A stretch of 64,000 nucleotides of DNA from Tricholomella constricta (GCA_013368375.1 JAACJP010000016.1:806001-870000); one strand, 5' to 3'. Positions 1-11,229 are shown, counted from the stretch's first letter. Translations and numbers: made by a program. The notes: a model not told the origin generated them from the sequence alone.

Positions 1-29
1 TTTTTTTCAATTGACCAGCCACCTCTCAG

Positions 30-540
30 ACTTTAGCACTTTGACTCTGCTCTGGAGCCAACCCATAGCAGGTCTCCAGATCCAATCGCCCGACGGGAAA
101 TGGCGATGGGTTAAGCACATAGACAACGCCCTCGTAAGCCAGTTCCTCACTGACCTCCTTACCCACGCGCCGCACTGACCGCCCCTTGTGTCGAGGTCGT
201 AAATGCCGGCGAAACTCTCGAGTTTCTCTCAGGGTGCTTCTACAAGGGCACCATCCACCGCGTCGTCGAGCCGCCCGCTGACCAGCGCGGCCTCACGCGC
301 ATGGGCGTCATCTTCTTCGCCACGCCCCACGACGACGTCAAGCTTGTCCCGCTGGCACACAGCCCTGTCCTGCAGCGTGTGGGGATTGTGCGCAGGTGCG
401 ACGACGATGTTGCGCCGACCATGGGGGAGTGGAGGAGGGCGCGCACCAAGGCGTACGGGCAGACGAGCCTCACGCAGGGAAAGGAGGAGGGTCTTGAGGA
501 GGAGCTCATCAATGGTGTTGTGTATCGCCATTACAACTAG
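30..540 (+). CDS. 2-oxoglutarate/Fe(II) oxygenase, C-terminal part
   Basis: This is the 3' end of a gene that begins before the window. Visible exons are 30-133 and 196-540, joined across a 62-bp GT-AG intron (134-195); another intron ends at 29. The joined frame reads through LTLLWSQPIAGLQI and VNAGETLEFLSG to GTIHRVVEPP and stops at TAG 538-540. This is the double-stranded beta-helix signature of the isopenicillin-N-synthase/clavaminate-synthase-like family: Asp of the iron-binding HxD (its codon appears split by the intron ending at 29, so the His lies outside), the distal iron His in GTIHRVV, and an Arg about ten residues later (LTRMGVIFF) where the family binds 2-oxoglutarate. Members hydroxylate or cyclise small molecules; the substrate cannot be told here. 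The frame is intact, so it is probably functional. The 3' end faces the F-box gene. Confidence 0.8.
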
Positions 541-1224
541 GTACTAAGGCTTGCGCTCAGTCTTTGTGGTAGTGTGTGTTTTCCCTGTAAGTAGTATTTG
601 TCTGAGCGCGTCTCAGGACCTATAAAATGCACAGAACATGACACCATACCGAGCGACGGTCATCATAGAGCCGCACCTTCAGCTCTCGCCTCCTCCCTAA
701 TGAGTCCATATATCCGGACCCGAGCCGCTGCATCACACTGTCCCGCTTCGTTCCTGCATCGAAGCACGGCTCTGAACAGAGCGCTTCCGGGTCAGGGGGC
801 GCTTGTCTGAATCTGCTGTGGGCTTACTAGCGAGCCCTATTTGTCCGAGTACGCGAGTGAGAGAGCACGCGCGGACTTCAACGGTCCAATAGTGATCCAC
901 GAACGGCCCTTTGAGGGCTTCGTCAAAACCACATCGCCTACGTTGATTTTGTTCACCACACTGGGCCTCGTCATCTGGTGCTTTCTACGGCATACGACAC
1001 ATCGAAAATGAAGCAATTGTGGGCCCTAGAGCTTGGACGTATTCGCGTAGTGCTCTTGACGTTGCACTGGCCTTTGAACCCCTTGTCAACATCGACAGCT
1101 AGTTTCTTCCTTGTAGTTGAAATTGACCATCAACGCGCTCTGATCTCCACAAGGCTATGTCGTCTTTGAGTTGTGTGTTTAAGCTCACAGAGGGGAGGAA
1201 GAGAATCTCGAGTTCTGCCTATGT
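541..1224. other. intergenic, convergent 3' ends
   Basis: This spacer lies between the oxygenase stop and the convergent F-box gene stop. It holds only short frames without motif or splice structure. I see no gene or repeat in it; it presumably contains both 3' untranslated regions. Confidence 0.6.
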
Positions 1225-3027
1225 TCAATAATAATCCTCGTCGTAGTCGCCGTCCCTTTGAATCCCAAACATCATCCTGACTTCGCCAAAAGTGCCCTTC
1301 TCCTCCACCTGAACACTGAGCCTCGATTCCCAGGCTGTGTGTGCGCTCACTCTGTCATCGCCGTGCGCATTCACGTCACGTTCCGCATCACCAAGCAAAG
1401 CGGCAGCCCTCACATCTTCACCCATGGCCCTCAAAACCTCCTCGTCCAAATCGTCAAGAGGTGAAAACACATACAGCCCCGCCTTTCGCAGTCTCCGGCC
1501 CCCACCACTCTTCGTCCACTCCGCAACAAGTGCCCCAAAATCTTTTACCACCCCTCGTATATCCTCCCCCTCCGCATAATCTGGCGAGAACACAAACATG
1601 AACTCCCTCAAGCGTGGAAACTGCCCCATCTTCTTCATCTGCCTCAAAATCTCATTCGGCGACACCCTCCCCGTGAACAAGCCGAGTTTCTCCACCCCCG
1701 TACATCGCCCCAAGAACCCAACGAGCTCTGCCGCCCCCACCTCCACATGACACAGAATAATCTCCCTCAGGCTCATGGCCCTCCCTTCCGCGGTGCCGCC
1801 TGGTTCTGCGAGGTGGGGCAGCAGCGCATATGCCGGGAACGTGGCATGGTCGCAGCTGACCTCAAGTGTCTGCAAGTTTGGGAGCCGCAGCATCCGTAAG
1901 ATGCTCACGATGCTGGGCGTACCTGCGTGTAGGCGACGCCACAACACCGTGAGGTGCAGGTGCTTGAGGTGTGGGAACTCCTGCGGGGTGGAGGGGATGA
2001 TTAGCGGTGGCGAGGCGGACGGGTCGTCCAAGCTGCTGATGTATGCGAAGACGGCGGAGTGGAGGTGCAGTGCGCGCTGGAAGAGGATCTGGGTGAAGGT
2101 GCTTAAAGTGATCTCGTTAGCGATTTCGAGGTGGGTGAGCTGTGCCCAGGGGAGGCGGAGATTTGTGGGGTCGGTGAGGAGGCGGCAGGGGATGGAGAGG
2201 TAGAGGGTGCGGAGACGTGGGGCAGCAGCAAAGACAGTTGTGAGGGGGAGCAGGGTGGGGGTGTCATTTGGCTCATCTACTTCCGTGGTCCGGTATGTAT
2301 CGCCTGCAAGGAGGCGGAGGGACTCGAGGGCAGGAAGGGTCTCGGGTGGGAGGCAGAGGAAAGGAGCGAGGGCGTCATAGTTCTTGTACATGAAATCCAG
2401 GGAGAGCTTGACGAAGCGGGGTGAAAAGGCAGCGATGCTTTGCGAGAGGTCAGCGAGAACATCGGGGTCCTTGGGTGTGCCTCTGATCCATACGGACAGC
2501 CATAACGGATGGGAGCTGTTGGAGCGGCCATACCATGATCCTACACGTTCACTAAAGACACCCGAGGACACTTTAGTGCACGGCGCAACCAAAAGCTTCA
2601 GTCCATTCCAGAAATCAGAAGAGCCAAACACCGCATCTCGCCAGGCTGAGCAGACGTGCGCCAGAGCGAGTGGTGATTCTGAGCGATGAGATGGACGGCA
2701 CATCGTCACTGTGTACTTGAATATGTTCGTCAGGAGTTCAGGGGGAAGGAGGCGTATAGGAGACAAAATGTAGTTGCAACAGCTGATATCCTTCTCCTCC
2801 TGTAATCGGGCGTACTTGAGGGCTTTCATTGAGTTCATTAACTCGTTGATCTTGATCTGGATGCTACCGATGCCATGGTCGATGGCTTTGATGTTGTCTG
2901 TCCTTTGGGCGATTATCGTGTTCAAGGAGCGGATTTGCGCGCTGTTGCACTGGTGGTTGGTGCGCAGGAGTGTGCTGGAAATGATGTCAAGTCCACCGTC
3001 TTCGCGATTATCGCACTGCAGCGGCAT
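1225..3027 (-). CDS. F-box domain protein
   Basis: This is an uninterrupted 600-residue frame. The first ATG (3027-3025) is chosen because the codons upstream lack an ATG. Residues about 28-80 are polar and heptad-like (IRSLNTIIAQRTDNIKAID, then NELMNSMKALKYARLQEEKD), probably a coiled coil. An F-box follows at about 88-145 (LSPIRLLPPELLTNIFKY, then LALAHVCSAWRDAVFGSSDF). The rest is leucine-rich with irregular LRR-like strands (LPALESLRLLAG, FPHLKHLHLTVLW, LPNLQTLEVSCDH), and the C-terminus is acidic (YDEDYY). In this family the F-box recruits Skp1/cullin ubiquitin ligase and the LRR part binds a substrate. Mushrooms carry hundreds of such single- or few-exon genes, so the target is unknown. 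Length and layout are typical and I see no damage. Confidence 0.87.
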   Translation of the reverse strand: MPLQCDNREDGGLDIISSTLLRTNHQCNSAQIRSLNTIIAQRTDNIKAIDHGIGSIQIKINELMNSMKALKYARLQEEKDISCCNYILSPIRLLPPELLTNIFKYTVTMCRPSHRSESPLALAHVCSAWRDAVFGSSDFWNGLKLLVAPCTKVSSGVFSERVGSWYGRSNSSHPLWLSVWIRGTPKDPDVLADLSQSIAAFSPRFVKLSLDFMYKNYDALAPFLCLPPETLPALESLRLLAGDTYRTTEVDEPNDTPTLLPLTTVFAAAPRLRTLYLSIPCRLLTDPTNLRLPWAQLTHLEIANEITLSTFTQILFQRALHLHSAVFAYISSLDDPSASPPLIIPSTPQEFPHLKHLHLTVLWRRLHAGTPSIVSILRMLRLPNLQTLEVSCDHATFPAYALLPHLAEPGGTAEGRAMSLREIILCHVEVGAAELVGFLGRCTGVEKLGLFTGRVSPNEILRQMKKMGQFPRLREFMFVFSPDYAEGEDIRGVVKDFGALVAEWTKSGGGRRLRKAGLYVFSPLDDLDEEVLRAMGEDVRAAALLGDAERDVNAHGDDRVSAHTAWESRLSVQVEEKGTFGEVRMMFGIQRDGDYDEDYY

Positions 3028-3732
3028 GAGTGTTCGCGTCACAAAAGAAATGGGCCACGCACTGTAGGCCTGGTCTTTGTTGCTCTGCTCTCCAACTTTG
3101 TACTTGAAAGTTCGACGCTTTCCTCAAGAGAGGGTTGATACTGAAATGCCGCGGACTGCAGTGAGCCTCCCATTGATATGAGAGTGCTTGTGATACACAC
3201 ACCACGACCTTGCGATGATGCGTCAACGTCTTGAGATAACCTCCCTACCACAAGTGGGTACATACCGATGCATTCTTGTTGATTCAGAATTGCCCTCCAT
3301 ACCACAGCTTTTGGCGTTAGACCCTCAGCTGAACCCCGAAGCCCACATCGACCTTGGAAATTGAATAAATGGCGGATCCATTAACAAGCGTTCTGTGTCA
3401 CTCTTACTAGGTGGCCCTGATCCTGAGCTATCCTCCATAGCAACAAGTCAACGATGAATTTACAGTAGCTCATCGCAAGAAAGGAGGTATAGATAATGGC
3501 GGCCAACATCAACCTCGCAAATCTCCGGCAGCTGATCGGTTCCGCAAAAAAACCTGTGCTTGTCACTAGAGGGCCAACTCAAAGTCGTTTGCTTGAGCTA
3601 TCGTGGTCGCTCCTACTGGACAAAAGCTTGACAAACCACTTTCAACTGACAGCGTGATGTGTTATGGTTTCCTGGATCGGTTACTCTTTCCTGTTGTTGT
3701 TTGAATCGAGGCGGGGAATGTTGCACGCTCAG
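3028..3732. other. upstream region of the F-box gene, no gene seen
   Basis: This is the presumed promoter side of the F-box gene. Only short unsupported frames occur on either strand. I see no repeat, clear TATA box or RNA gene. Confidence 0.5.
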
Positions 3733-4562
3733 CTAAATCAGATGCTCCTCCGGTGCAGGCTCAATATGCTCCTCTTCCCTTGGCCCTGGACCTTTCTCAT
3801 GCGTCCACTCAGTCCACAGCGCTCTCGCCGCGCGATCTGCTGTAAGAACCTGTTAGTGATCTCGTTTGTGCACTAGCAACGCAATGACAGGCATGTCCTC
3901 TACATATCTCAGATGGACTTCTCCTTGCATAAGCAGAGTCCGATGCCAGCAGCGACCGCTTCCTCTGGCCATCTACACGACAACCTGACTACCACTTACC
4001 GCATGGATGGGCTCTTGTATGTGCCTGCCCAAGATGATCAAAAGGTCGAAGGCGGTCCTACAACTAGCAGCCTCTTATGTAGAAGAAATGCTCGATGGAC
4101 TATACTCCTCAGTGCCAAAGTCCTTCCAGTCCATCGTTCGTTGCCCTCCCTTGCGTCTGGTCCTCATGACGTTTGCGTGCATCTGAGCCCGCTCATCTCA
4201 CGCCCCTCCGAACCTTTGGGGCTGTTGTGCAACGCCGTTTGTTTCGATTTTCTTTCCACGTCCTGGAATTGCACATCAGGGGAAATATCTCCCTCGTCCT
4301 CGGTCTCGTGGGCTTTTTCTTCCTTTTCAGCGCCACGCGAACTTCTACAGGTCTTTGACTTCATCTGAACCCACCCTGATCTACTTCTGCTGGCTTGCTG
4401 CGTGCGCGTCAGCGTGCACCTGACAACGAAATAAAAACATTCTGATCTCTTGCGCTGGAGCCCTGAGGCGGTGTACCGGAACTGCCTGCATAAGTATCTC
4501 AGGACACTGACACTTCGTTCCAAGCGCACAAAGCATCCCGGCATTGCCATGAGTTCACTCAC
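3733..4562 (-). pseudogene. possible decayed gene, unrecognised
   Basis: On the minus strand several segments have coding-like composition but do not join cleanly. One is acidic and lysine-rich near 4190-4370 (AEKEEKAHETEDEGDIS). One near 4085-4170 reads TMDWKDFGTEEYSPSSIS. One ends at a TAG at 3735-3733 (ARALWTEWTHEKGPG). They lie in different frames with stops between them. Short introns could explain some breaks, but I could not build a continuous model. I do not recognise the family. It may be a gene relic or chance. Confidence 0.2.
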
Positions 4563-5212
4563 CGTTTGCCTACACCCTCAGCCTGGCAGCTTTTCGCGAA
4601 CCCCGGCTGACGACTGCTATGTTCAGAGGCTTTTTGGTTCAATGTCCGGCTTTAGCTATGGCCTTGCATATCCCAGCAGCGCAGTCGATTGAAAGGCGGG
4701 GGGAATCATGAGGACGAGGAGCTTGTATGGCAATTTTCTTTTTCTGTGGGGCTGCCTCGATTCATGGTCGAGACGTCAATCACTGGTGGTGGTGGCAGTG
4801 GCTGCTATTGGTCTCGGACTGTCACTGAAGGCACGGGGTGCTTTCAATGCGCGATCATCAAGGCTTTTCATCTGTGTCTGGACCGTTTCACAGACATGCT
4901 TGCATGCATCGACGGTTATCTGACGAAGGACCCCGTTCAGTAAGAGCCATAGGTTGAATGCCCTTTTTGAAGGCCTCAGACATTGACCTCCTGTGAATCG
5001 CTCAAGCGCTCGTGCAAATTCGAGTTCGAGCCTCACTGGATACTGAACACTTCCGTAATCGTTTTCCCTCGGTACGTCGCTCCCTTTCTCTTTTCAGTTC
5101 CAGCACCCTATCAAGTCGCTGAACGGATTTAAATTCTTCATGATATGCTAACCTCATATATCCACACCGCTTCCCTGTTCTGCTCCCCCTTTTTTGTTTT
5201 CTTTTGAAGACA
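4563..5212. other. no gene seen
   Basis: Only short frames in all six readings, no splice-supported exon chain and no repeat. Poly-T/poly-C rich stretches near 5090 and 5185 could belong to a promoter, but nothing more specific is visible. Confidence 0.45.
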
Positions 5213-5880
5213 TGCCATCGAGGATACTGCTGTTTCTACGTGTTCCTTACCTCAAGAAGCAGCCCGCACTGGGATCGTCCTCGCCGCGTACAAGTGCGAC
5301 AGCACAGAAGCTCCTCTGTGCGCAGCCCGGCCCAGAAACGCTCCTAGCGTGAGCATGAACCCTGCCTTTGATGCCCTCATCCAACGTGTGACGGAAGACC
5401 TCTATCCCGCGCTCTCTCTATCTTTCCCTGCTCATGCACCGCACTTCCCAACACTCCTGTCTCGCCGCGCCTCAAATTCTAGCCATACACCCACGATTGC
5501 GCGCGATGTCCTCTCGAAGCAAAAAATGGGACACCAGCTCTGGCTCGTGCAGCAAGTCGACGGATGTTTTCTGTTTTCCTGAATCTCGGGCTCTGCCCAA
5601 TCTACATTCATCGACGATCGCACCACCGTGACAGGCCCAAACCAGAACTCGGTGGGGAGAACTCGATTTACTAAGAATACTCATGGTTCTTTGCACTCAT
5701 CATGATGTTCTCTGGCGCAAGGACATGGGGCCGAATATGGCGCGCAGTGCCGCCTCTGTTTCTTCGATCCCATCCAGCCCCGCGCCATCACTATTTTTGA
5801 AAGGTCAACAATTGGGTTCAGAAGCGCTTATACCCGCGCTTCGACATGGGTATGTCGATGTAAGATGTGAATGAGGGGGA
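5213..5880 (+). pseudogene. coding-like region in shifting frames, unrecognised
   Basis: One open frame runs about 5213-5582 (contains PAFDALIQRVTEDLYPALSL and ARDVLSKQKMGHQLWLVQQV) and stops at TGA 5580-5582. Coding-like sequence then continues in another frame (PIYIHRRSHHRDRP, later CRLCFFDPIQPRAITIF near 5750-5810). The pieces look like one gene that has lost its frame, or one interrupted by introns I cannot define. I do not recognise the protein family. Confidence 0.28.
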
Positions 5881-7025
5881 CCAGAATGGAAGCTTGTGCA
5901 CAGAGGAGCTCGGAGATCGTTCTGGGCCATGAGTCAAGAATGCGCCATGATTGTAAATAAAGACTCGGCGTGGTCGGCAGCGCCAGAGAAGGAGAATGAG
6001 GACCCCCAGAGGGCCGCTGACGACACCCAACGTGCCCAAGAAAAGTGAGCCCGCAAACCATTAGATCTCGCCTTGCGAGCCACTCTCTTCTCTCCTTTAA
6101 AAGCTCCGCGCAGGGGAGGGGAAGGGAATACACAAATCAGATGCGGGCTCGACCTCTCGACGTGAGCGAGCAACCTTCCACATACATTGCCCTTTGCATT
6201 GCCTCTTACGACAAAACAGCACCTTCGCTCGGAAAAGAACGAAACATAGGCATTCAAGAAACGAGGATACATCACCTGGGGAGACGCGTGGTAGAGAACG
6301 ATGGGCGGCGCGGCGCGGGCAACATGTAGTGGGTGAGGGGGTGTTGAGTTGTTTGGAGGCGACGACACCATGTATCCAGTAGTGGCGAGGGCGGCGTCTG
6401 CTCAAACCAAATTTTGAACTCAGGCAATTGCAGGTGTTTGAAAGCTTTCATTTCTTCGGAGTCCAGGCAAGCATCGAATGACGAATCATGCATTTTGACG
6501 AGACAATAATCCCAGTTCCCCCAACCAAAAACCCTCGCCTTGGCCCTCAAAGCGGCGTACCCCCAGCGTTCAAGAGCGCAGCCCTTCCTGCCCTCCATCG
6601 GTTCTCCTTTCTCACATGAGGACGCTGATGGCTCCCAACGGATGTGGCGACCAAGGCCAGACCATCAACATCCATCGATAACCAATACAACGTCCCCCCG
6701 CCCCCGCCCTGAGCGTACCCCACAGTCGACGGTCGACAGTCGACACTGACGGGCCACTCAAACAGACACCCCGCATGCGCATGCCTCTTATCCTTTTCTC
6801 GCCTTTCCCTTTCCCCTGAAAAGAATTTAACCTGAACAAGACGATCCAACGACGACGCGAAGGGCCAACCACAGGGCCTCAGGCTGATGGGCGGGAGGGC
6901 GTTCCTCTCATTTCTCGTTGCTCGATTCTCCTTTTTCGTTTCTTGGATCTTGGATTTCGTTTCTCGTGCTCTGGGGTTTGGCCATATGAGGTATAGACAG
7001 ATGCACATCGGCAGCGTGGAAAACC
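5881..7025. other. no gene seen
   Basis: Overlapping medium-length frames occur on both strands but none has a recognisable motif or a consistent exon chain. The sequence is moderately GC-rich with short pyrimidine and proline-codon runs. The stretch ends at the terminus of the repeat element at 7026. Confidence 0.4.
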
Positions 7026-7868
7026 CTAGTCATTGGCGGAGTGGATAACGACCCGTTATCCATTCAGATTTTGGACCCGATTTTTCTCAAGATTGAAACA
7101 AGCAATCAGGGTCAAACCAACAGTAAAATATATACTTTTACATCTCCTCTAGCCCGCGCACTAATCCGTTTGACGAGATATGTATTCTCGGGGGTGCTAT
7201 GGACCACCGAAAAGAAGGGCAAAAGCGTGGGAAAGTACACTATTGAGTGTCTTCAACGCTTCCACATCCGAGATCTTGGTATTGGATGACGTTTGTATAT
7301 ACATTCGATGGCTCGCGCACTTTTTCTTAAGAAAATCGGTGAACATTTGAGTGAGCTATAGACAATTTTGTGTGGCGGGTTCGGGTGGGTGGCTGATGTG
7401 GCTGTGCTAAAAGTCCGCTCGGGGCGGTTTTCAATTTCTAAAATATTTACTACAAGTGCGCCATCCACAAAAATTTGTGCGCGCGCTGCGTAATTTGGAT
7501 CTTCCCTCATCCTGAATTTTCTGGAGGCGGCGCGGCTGAACTGTTGAAAGGCGTCAGGGATCTTTGTGACCTGGCGCGCGGGCGCGGGAAGCGCGCCTCG
7601 GCAATTGCCGGCCACTGCCTCCAGCCATTCTGCCCCACCCACCGCGCACTGTGTCGTGCTCATGCAGCCTGTCCCCACTGCCTCGACTGCCCAGACCCTT
7701 TATCCGGTCATAATACACGCCCTCGCTGTACAATTATGAGTTTTGGTGCTATACAAGGCATGCAGTGCAACATAAGTTTCGGAGGTGAACAAATGACCAC
7801 CGAGAGCGGCTCCTCGAATTTCTTGCAACGACTACCACCAAACACCAGTTCCTTGTCAATGTGATCTC
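7026..7868 (-). mobile_element. relict Helitron-like element, diverged copy of the array head
   Basis: This ~840-bp block is a diverged copy of the first ~800 bp of every 15.87-kb unit (8529, 24399, 40263). Similarity starts abruptly at CTAGTCATTGGCGG and fades near 7868. Read on the minus strand, the element would start TCACATTGAC, preceded by A, and end with a perfect 8-bp stem, three-base loop hairpin GGATAACGGGTCGTTATCC (7042-7060), then 16 bases, the last four being CTAG. A 5' TC, a subterminal 3' hairpin and a 3' CTRR are Helitron hallmarks. The base after CTAG is G, not the expected T, so the assignment is tentative. It carries no transposase-like frame, so it would be non-autonomous. 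A SINE, MITE or solo LTR is possible, but I see no terminal inverted repeat or TG...CA ends. Confidence 0.4.
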
Positions 7869-8528
7869 TGACACGCGCCTCAGACTTTTTCTTTTTCTTT
7901 TCGACTCACACTGTGGTACGTAGCATCACGCCTCGAAATTTCACAATATCTTAATTTATTCTAAAGTATATAGCAGATTATGTACCTACTGTAGATCTGA
8001 TTGATGTCCAGCTGCCGAGTGAACAACAGCCGCCATGTGCCATGCCATACCCTACGCTATAGCCCGCACCTGCAAGAAGCCCCCGTCATCGCGCCATGAC
8101 CCTTCTGCACACGGCACCTCTAAGCAGTTGTCCTTGGTGTGCACCTGAACGGGTGACGCGAATGGAAAGGCGGGGGCTTGGGGTCGGAATGGGTGAGGGG
8201 CACGTGCTCGTTCTTGTGCTGCTTGTTGAAGTAGGCAACGGCGGCGGGGGAGATCAACGGTGGGACGTGCTTACGAGCTCCTTGAAGACGCAATGTGGTT
8301 GTTGTCGCGTTGGAGATTTGCAGCAGCAGCGGCCGTACAGGTTGATATTGATGCTGGAGAACGGGTCGGTCGACGTCGAGGAGCGGGACTTCGGAGACAG
8401 AGAACGGCGGAGGAGGTGGAGGAGGAGGAGGAGGCTGGGGAGGAGCCATGGCCAGCGCGACCAGCTTGAGTGAGCTGACCGACACAGGCGGGAACGGCTG
8501 CTGGACGTGGGTGTCCGTAGTCCATCTC
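7869..8528. other. spacer between relict element and array
   Basis: Mostly unique sequence separating the relict element from the first tandem unit. A minus-strand frame at 8120-8449 starts with ATG, encodes ten consecutive prolines and then about 95 ordinary residues (FSVSEVPLLDVDRPVLQHQY, later ISPAAVAYFNKQHKNEHV), and ends at TAG. It could be a small gene or exon remnant. I do not recognise it and give it little weight. Confidence 0.35.
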
Positions 8529-9330
8529 CTAGTCATTGGCGGAGTGGATAACGACCCGTTATCCATTCAGATTTTGGACCCGATTTTTCTCAAGATTGAA
8601 ACAAGCAATTGGAGTCAAACCAACAGTAAAATATATACTTCTACATGTCCTCTAGCTCGCGCACTAATTCATTTGACGAGATATGTATTCTCGGGGGTGC
8701 TATGGACCACCGAAAAGAGGGGCAAAAGCGTGGGAAAGTACACTATTGAGTGTCTTCAACGCTTCCACATCCGAGATCCTGGTTTCGGAAGACGTTCATA
8801 TATACATTCGATGGCGCGCGCACTTTTTTTTAAGGAAATCGGTGAAGAATTGAGTGAGCTATAGACAATTTCGTGTGGCGGGTTCGGGTGGGTGGCGGAT
8901 GTGGCTGTGCCAAAAGTCCGCTCGGGGCGGTTTTCAATTTCTAACATATTTACTACAAGTGCGCCACCCCCAAAAATTTGTGCGGGCGCTGCGTAATGTG
9001 GATCTTCCCTCATCCTGAATTTTCTGGAGGCGGCGCGGCTGAACTGTTGAAAGGCGTCAGGGATCTTTGTGACCTGGCGCGCGGGCGCGGAAGCGCGCCT
9101 CGGCAATTGCCGGCCACCGCATTCTGCCCCGCCCACCGCGCACTGTGTCGTGCTCATGCGGCCTGTCCCCACTGCCTCAACTGCCCAGTCCCTCCCTTAT
9201 TGTCGTAGTACCCTCCTCTCGTTGTCCAATTATGATTTGGTGCAATACAAAACATGTAGTCGGATGTATAAAAAATGACCACCGAGAGCGGCTCCCTTTC
9301 GACCAATACCACCGAACACTAAAGTCATTG
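8529..9330 (-). mobile_element. Helitron-like head element, unit 1
   Basis: About 800 bp at the start of unit 1, clearly homologous to 7026-7868. On the minus strand it would start TCACAATGAC and end with hairpin GGATAACGGGTCGTTATCC, 13 bases, CTAG. The stem is perfect here. Similarity between the two copies ends near GTCATTGTGA (9330). No transposase is encoded. Confidence 0.4.
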
Positions 9331-9579
9331 TGAGTAAGTGTTCTTCTAATAGTCTTTGGAACTGAAACAGTCTATTCTACTATATATAATGCATCCTAAT
9401 TATCCTTATCTTAGTTACTCAACCTTTCACGGCGCCTTCACTGAGGGTGCCCGTCACCTCCGATTATCTTTACTTAACTTAGTGTCACACCATACTAGAG
9501 TAATCCCTCCATACATTCCACTTGGTGTCTGAATTTTTCTTTTGATATAAGAATACAACTGAGGCACTACAAACCTCAG

Positions 9580-9812
9580 TCAAGCCCACACCTCCATCCA
9601 CAAGGCCTCAGCCTCAGAAAACAACACCCCCTCCCTCGAGCGCCGCTTACTCTCCGCCTCGAACACCAACCCCCCCAGTTTTCCCACACCACTCCCGTCC
9701 CAGTTTTACCCACCACCCGCCCCCACAAGAATGATCTATGGGGTTGGATGGGATCGATAAAGGCTTCAACGAGCTGGCCGTCAGTCAAAGTTGAAAGAAA
9801 GGGAATGAACAA
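9580..9812 (-). pseudogene. frame-shifted C-terminal exon, unit 1, unrecognised
   Basis: The minus-strand frame LVEAFIDPIQPHRSFLWGRV continues to VVWENWGG, then would need a one-base shift at a run of seven G/C (9670-9676) to continue as LVFEAESKRRSREG and FSEAEALWMEVWA before TGA at 9582-9580. Both halves look like real protein, so this is probably the end of a gene with a frameshift in the run. There is no in-frame ATG. The run has the same length in all three units. I do not recognise the family. Confidence 0.35.
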
Positions 9813-11053
9813 ACGACAATGTTGCTATTGCATTCCAGAGTGCTCGAGGCGTCGACGGATTGCCTACAGCTTGCGATGTTTGACGTGTTGTGTCGTCGTT
9901 TAAGTAGACAGGAGATCAACGTGTAGCGACTGTGTAACAAGAGAAGGCCGGGGTGTTAGTGTGCATCGTAAATAGAGCGGAATTCAGCCCACCTTGCATG
10001 TTTGAAGGGAACAGCAGTGATGCAGAGTGGTAAGTACAAGCCGAAACAGACGAACGTGTCTGTGCGCGAGGCCCGTATAAAAGAATGAGACAGATGCATC
10101 CCCTCTTTGGGGCCGTTGGGAGGACATCGGAGCACTCACCAAAAACGCCGTACCCATACATATACTCCTCGGGATATCTTGATCGATGCCTTGGTCGTCA
10201 GTATTGCGCAGGATGAGGCGTCATATTGGTATGTTGCATCAGAAGTGTCAATGGTACGACTTACCTCGAGCATCCGACCTCAGATTCCGTCGTCCGCCAA
10301 TCGCAATTGCGCCCGTATCGCACCCATGTAAATGCAGTGTGCTTGCAAAGCCCCTGGTTGAGAGAAATGAGCTGAGTGCCAAACACGCCGTAATTACCGT
10401 GTCCTCCTCGAAGAAAGATAATTGCAAAGCTGATGCAGGAATCAATGAAATGAAAAGTAGATTAACTCGAGAGGACTCACGACAGGCAGCGTGTGCAAAT
10501 GCTCTTCGAACAAATGTGAACAAAGGTCACGTCGTCGAGAGGCGAGGACCGTGCAAGTGCTTCAGGTGGTGTCAGTATGTTGATTCACTTGTTTGAATGA
10601 AAAGGCTCATCTTAGACTACATACCTCCGCAGGTCAACTTTTGCATGCGTGCTTGAGGCGTCGCGTACTTGTAAGGTATCAGTTCCGGTGTGACGGCACA
10701 ATAAATAGGTGTAGATACTAGAAAGGACGCAGAGACGCATTCAGTGGCTTCGTGAGCATGAATGGTCAGGACCAGGAATGGGTTCTCGAGCTTCAACTCC
10801 AAACTTGAGAGGCGGCGAAGTGTTGGAAGGAGCTTGAGCCGTGGACAAGTTCGTCAGCATGGCGGATCGACCGGACTGCCGGACTCATCTGGAAATTCTG
10901 ATCGTGCTATGTTCGACGGCTAACCAATGTAGGGCGAGTGGATTCGAGGCGCCTGTGGGTTCGGAGGCGGGCGACGAGAAGGAGGTAAGTATGGGCCGGC
11001 AATCATCAAATTCCATCTGCTTAGTCATCAAAAACTCAGTGTTTTGTTTGTGC
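9813..11053. other. coding-like fragments in unit 1, unrecognised (copies at +15,870 and +31,734)
   Basis: The minus strand shows several possible exons bordered by donor-like sites (complements of GGTGAGT near 10135 and GGTAAGT near 10258). Examples are the frame 10248-10523 (LLFISLIPASALQLSFF) and 10617-10802 (LENPFLVLTIHAHEATECV). They cannot be joined into one convincing protein and I do not recognise them. The plus-strand frame at 10841 is equally uncertain. The same sequence lies in units 2 and 3. Confidence 0.25.
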
Positions 11054-11074
11054 GGCACCCTCAGTGAGGGTGCC
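11054..11074. repeat. isolated CCCTCA hairpin, unit 1
   Basis: A perfect 21-bp dyad: GGCACCCTCA, central G, then TGAGGGTGCC. It is a single member of the family that forms the array at 22011-22400, with central G instead of C. Copies lie at 26924-26944 and 42788-42808. Confidence 0.85.
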
Positions 11075-11229
11075 GTTTCAATCTTTGTATTTAGCAGGGG
11101 GTTGAATCAGTTAACGCGTCCTGTGAGTATCAACCGGCGCATTTTTCATCGTCATTCGTCTGCTGACTTCTGTCTATGCGTTTGTACAGACACGAAATCT
11201 CCCCTCTCCCCCAAGTCCGAACTCCACCA

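Noticed and set aside
229..531. Long minus-strand frames opposite the oxygenase exon
   Set aside because: They are shadows of the plus-strand coding exon, whose motifs are recognisable.
1775..2424. Plus-strand frames opposite the F-box gene
   Set aside because: Shadows of the intact minus-strand coding sequence.
5010..5040. tRNA B-box-like GAGTTCGAGCC
   Set aside because: No A-box at the right distance and no cloverleaf arms can be drawn.
7026..7868. Solo LTR of a retrotransposon
   Set aside because: No TG...CA ends, no flanking primer-binding or polypurine tract, and no target duplication seen. A subterminal hairpin with CTAG fits a Helitron-like end better.
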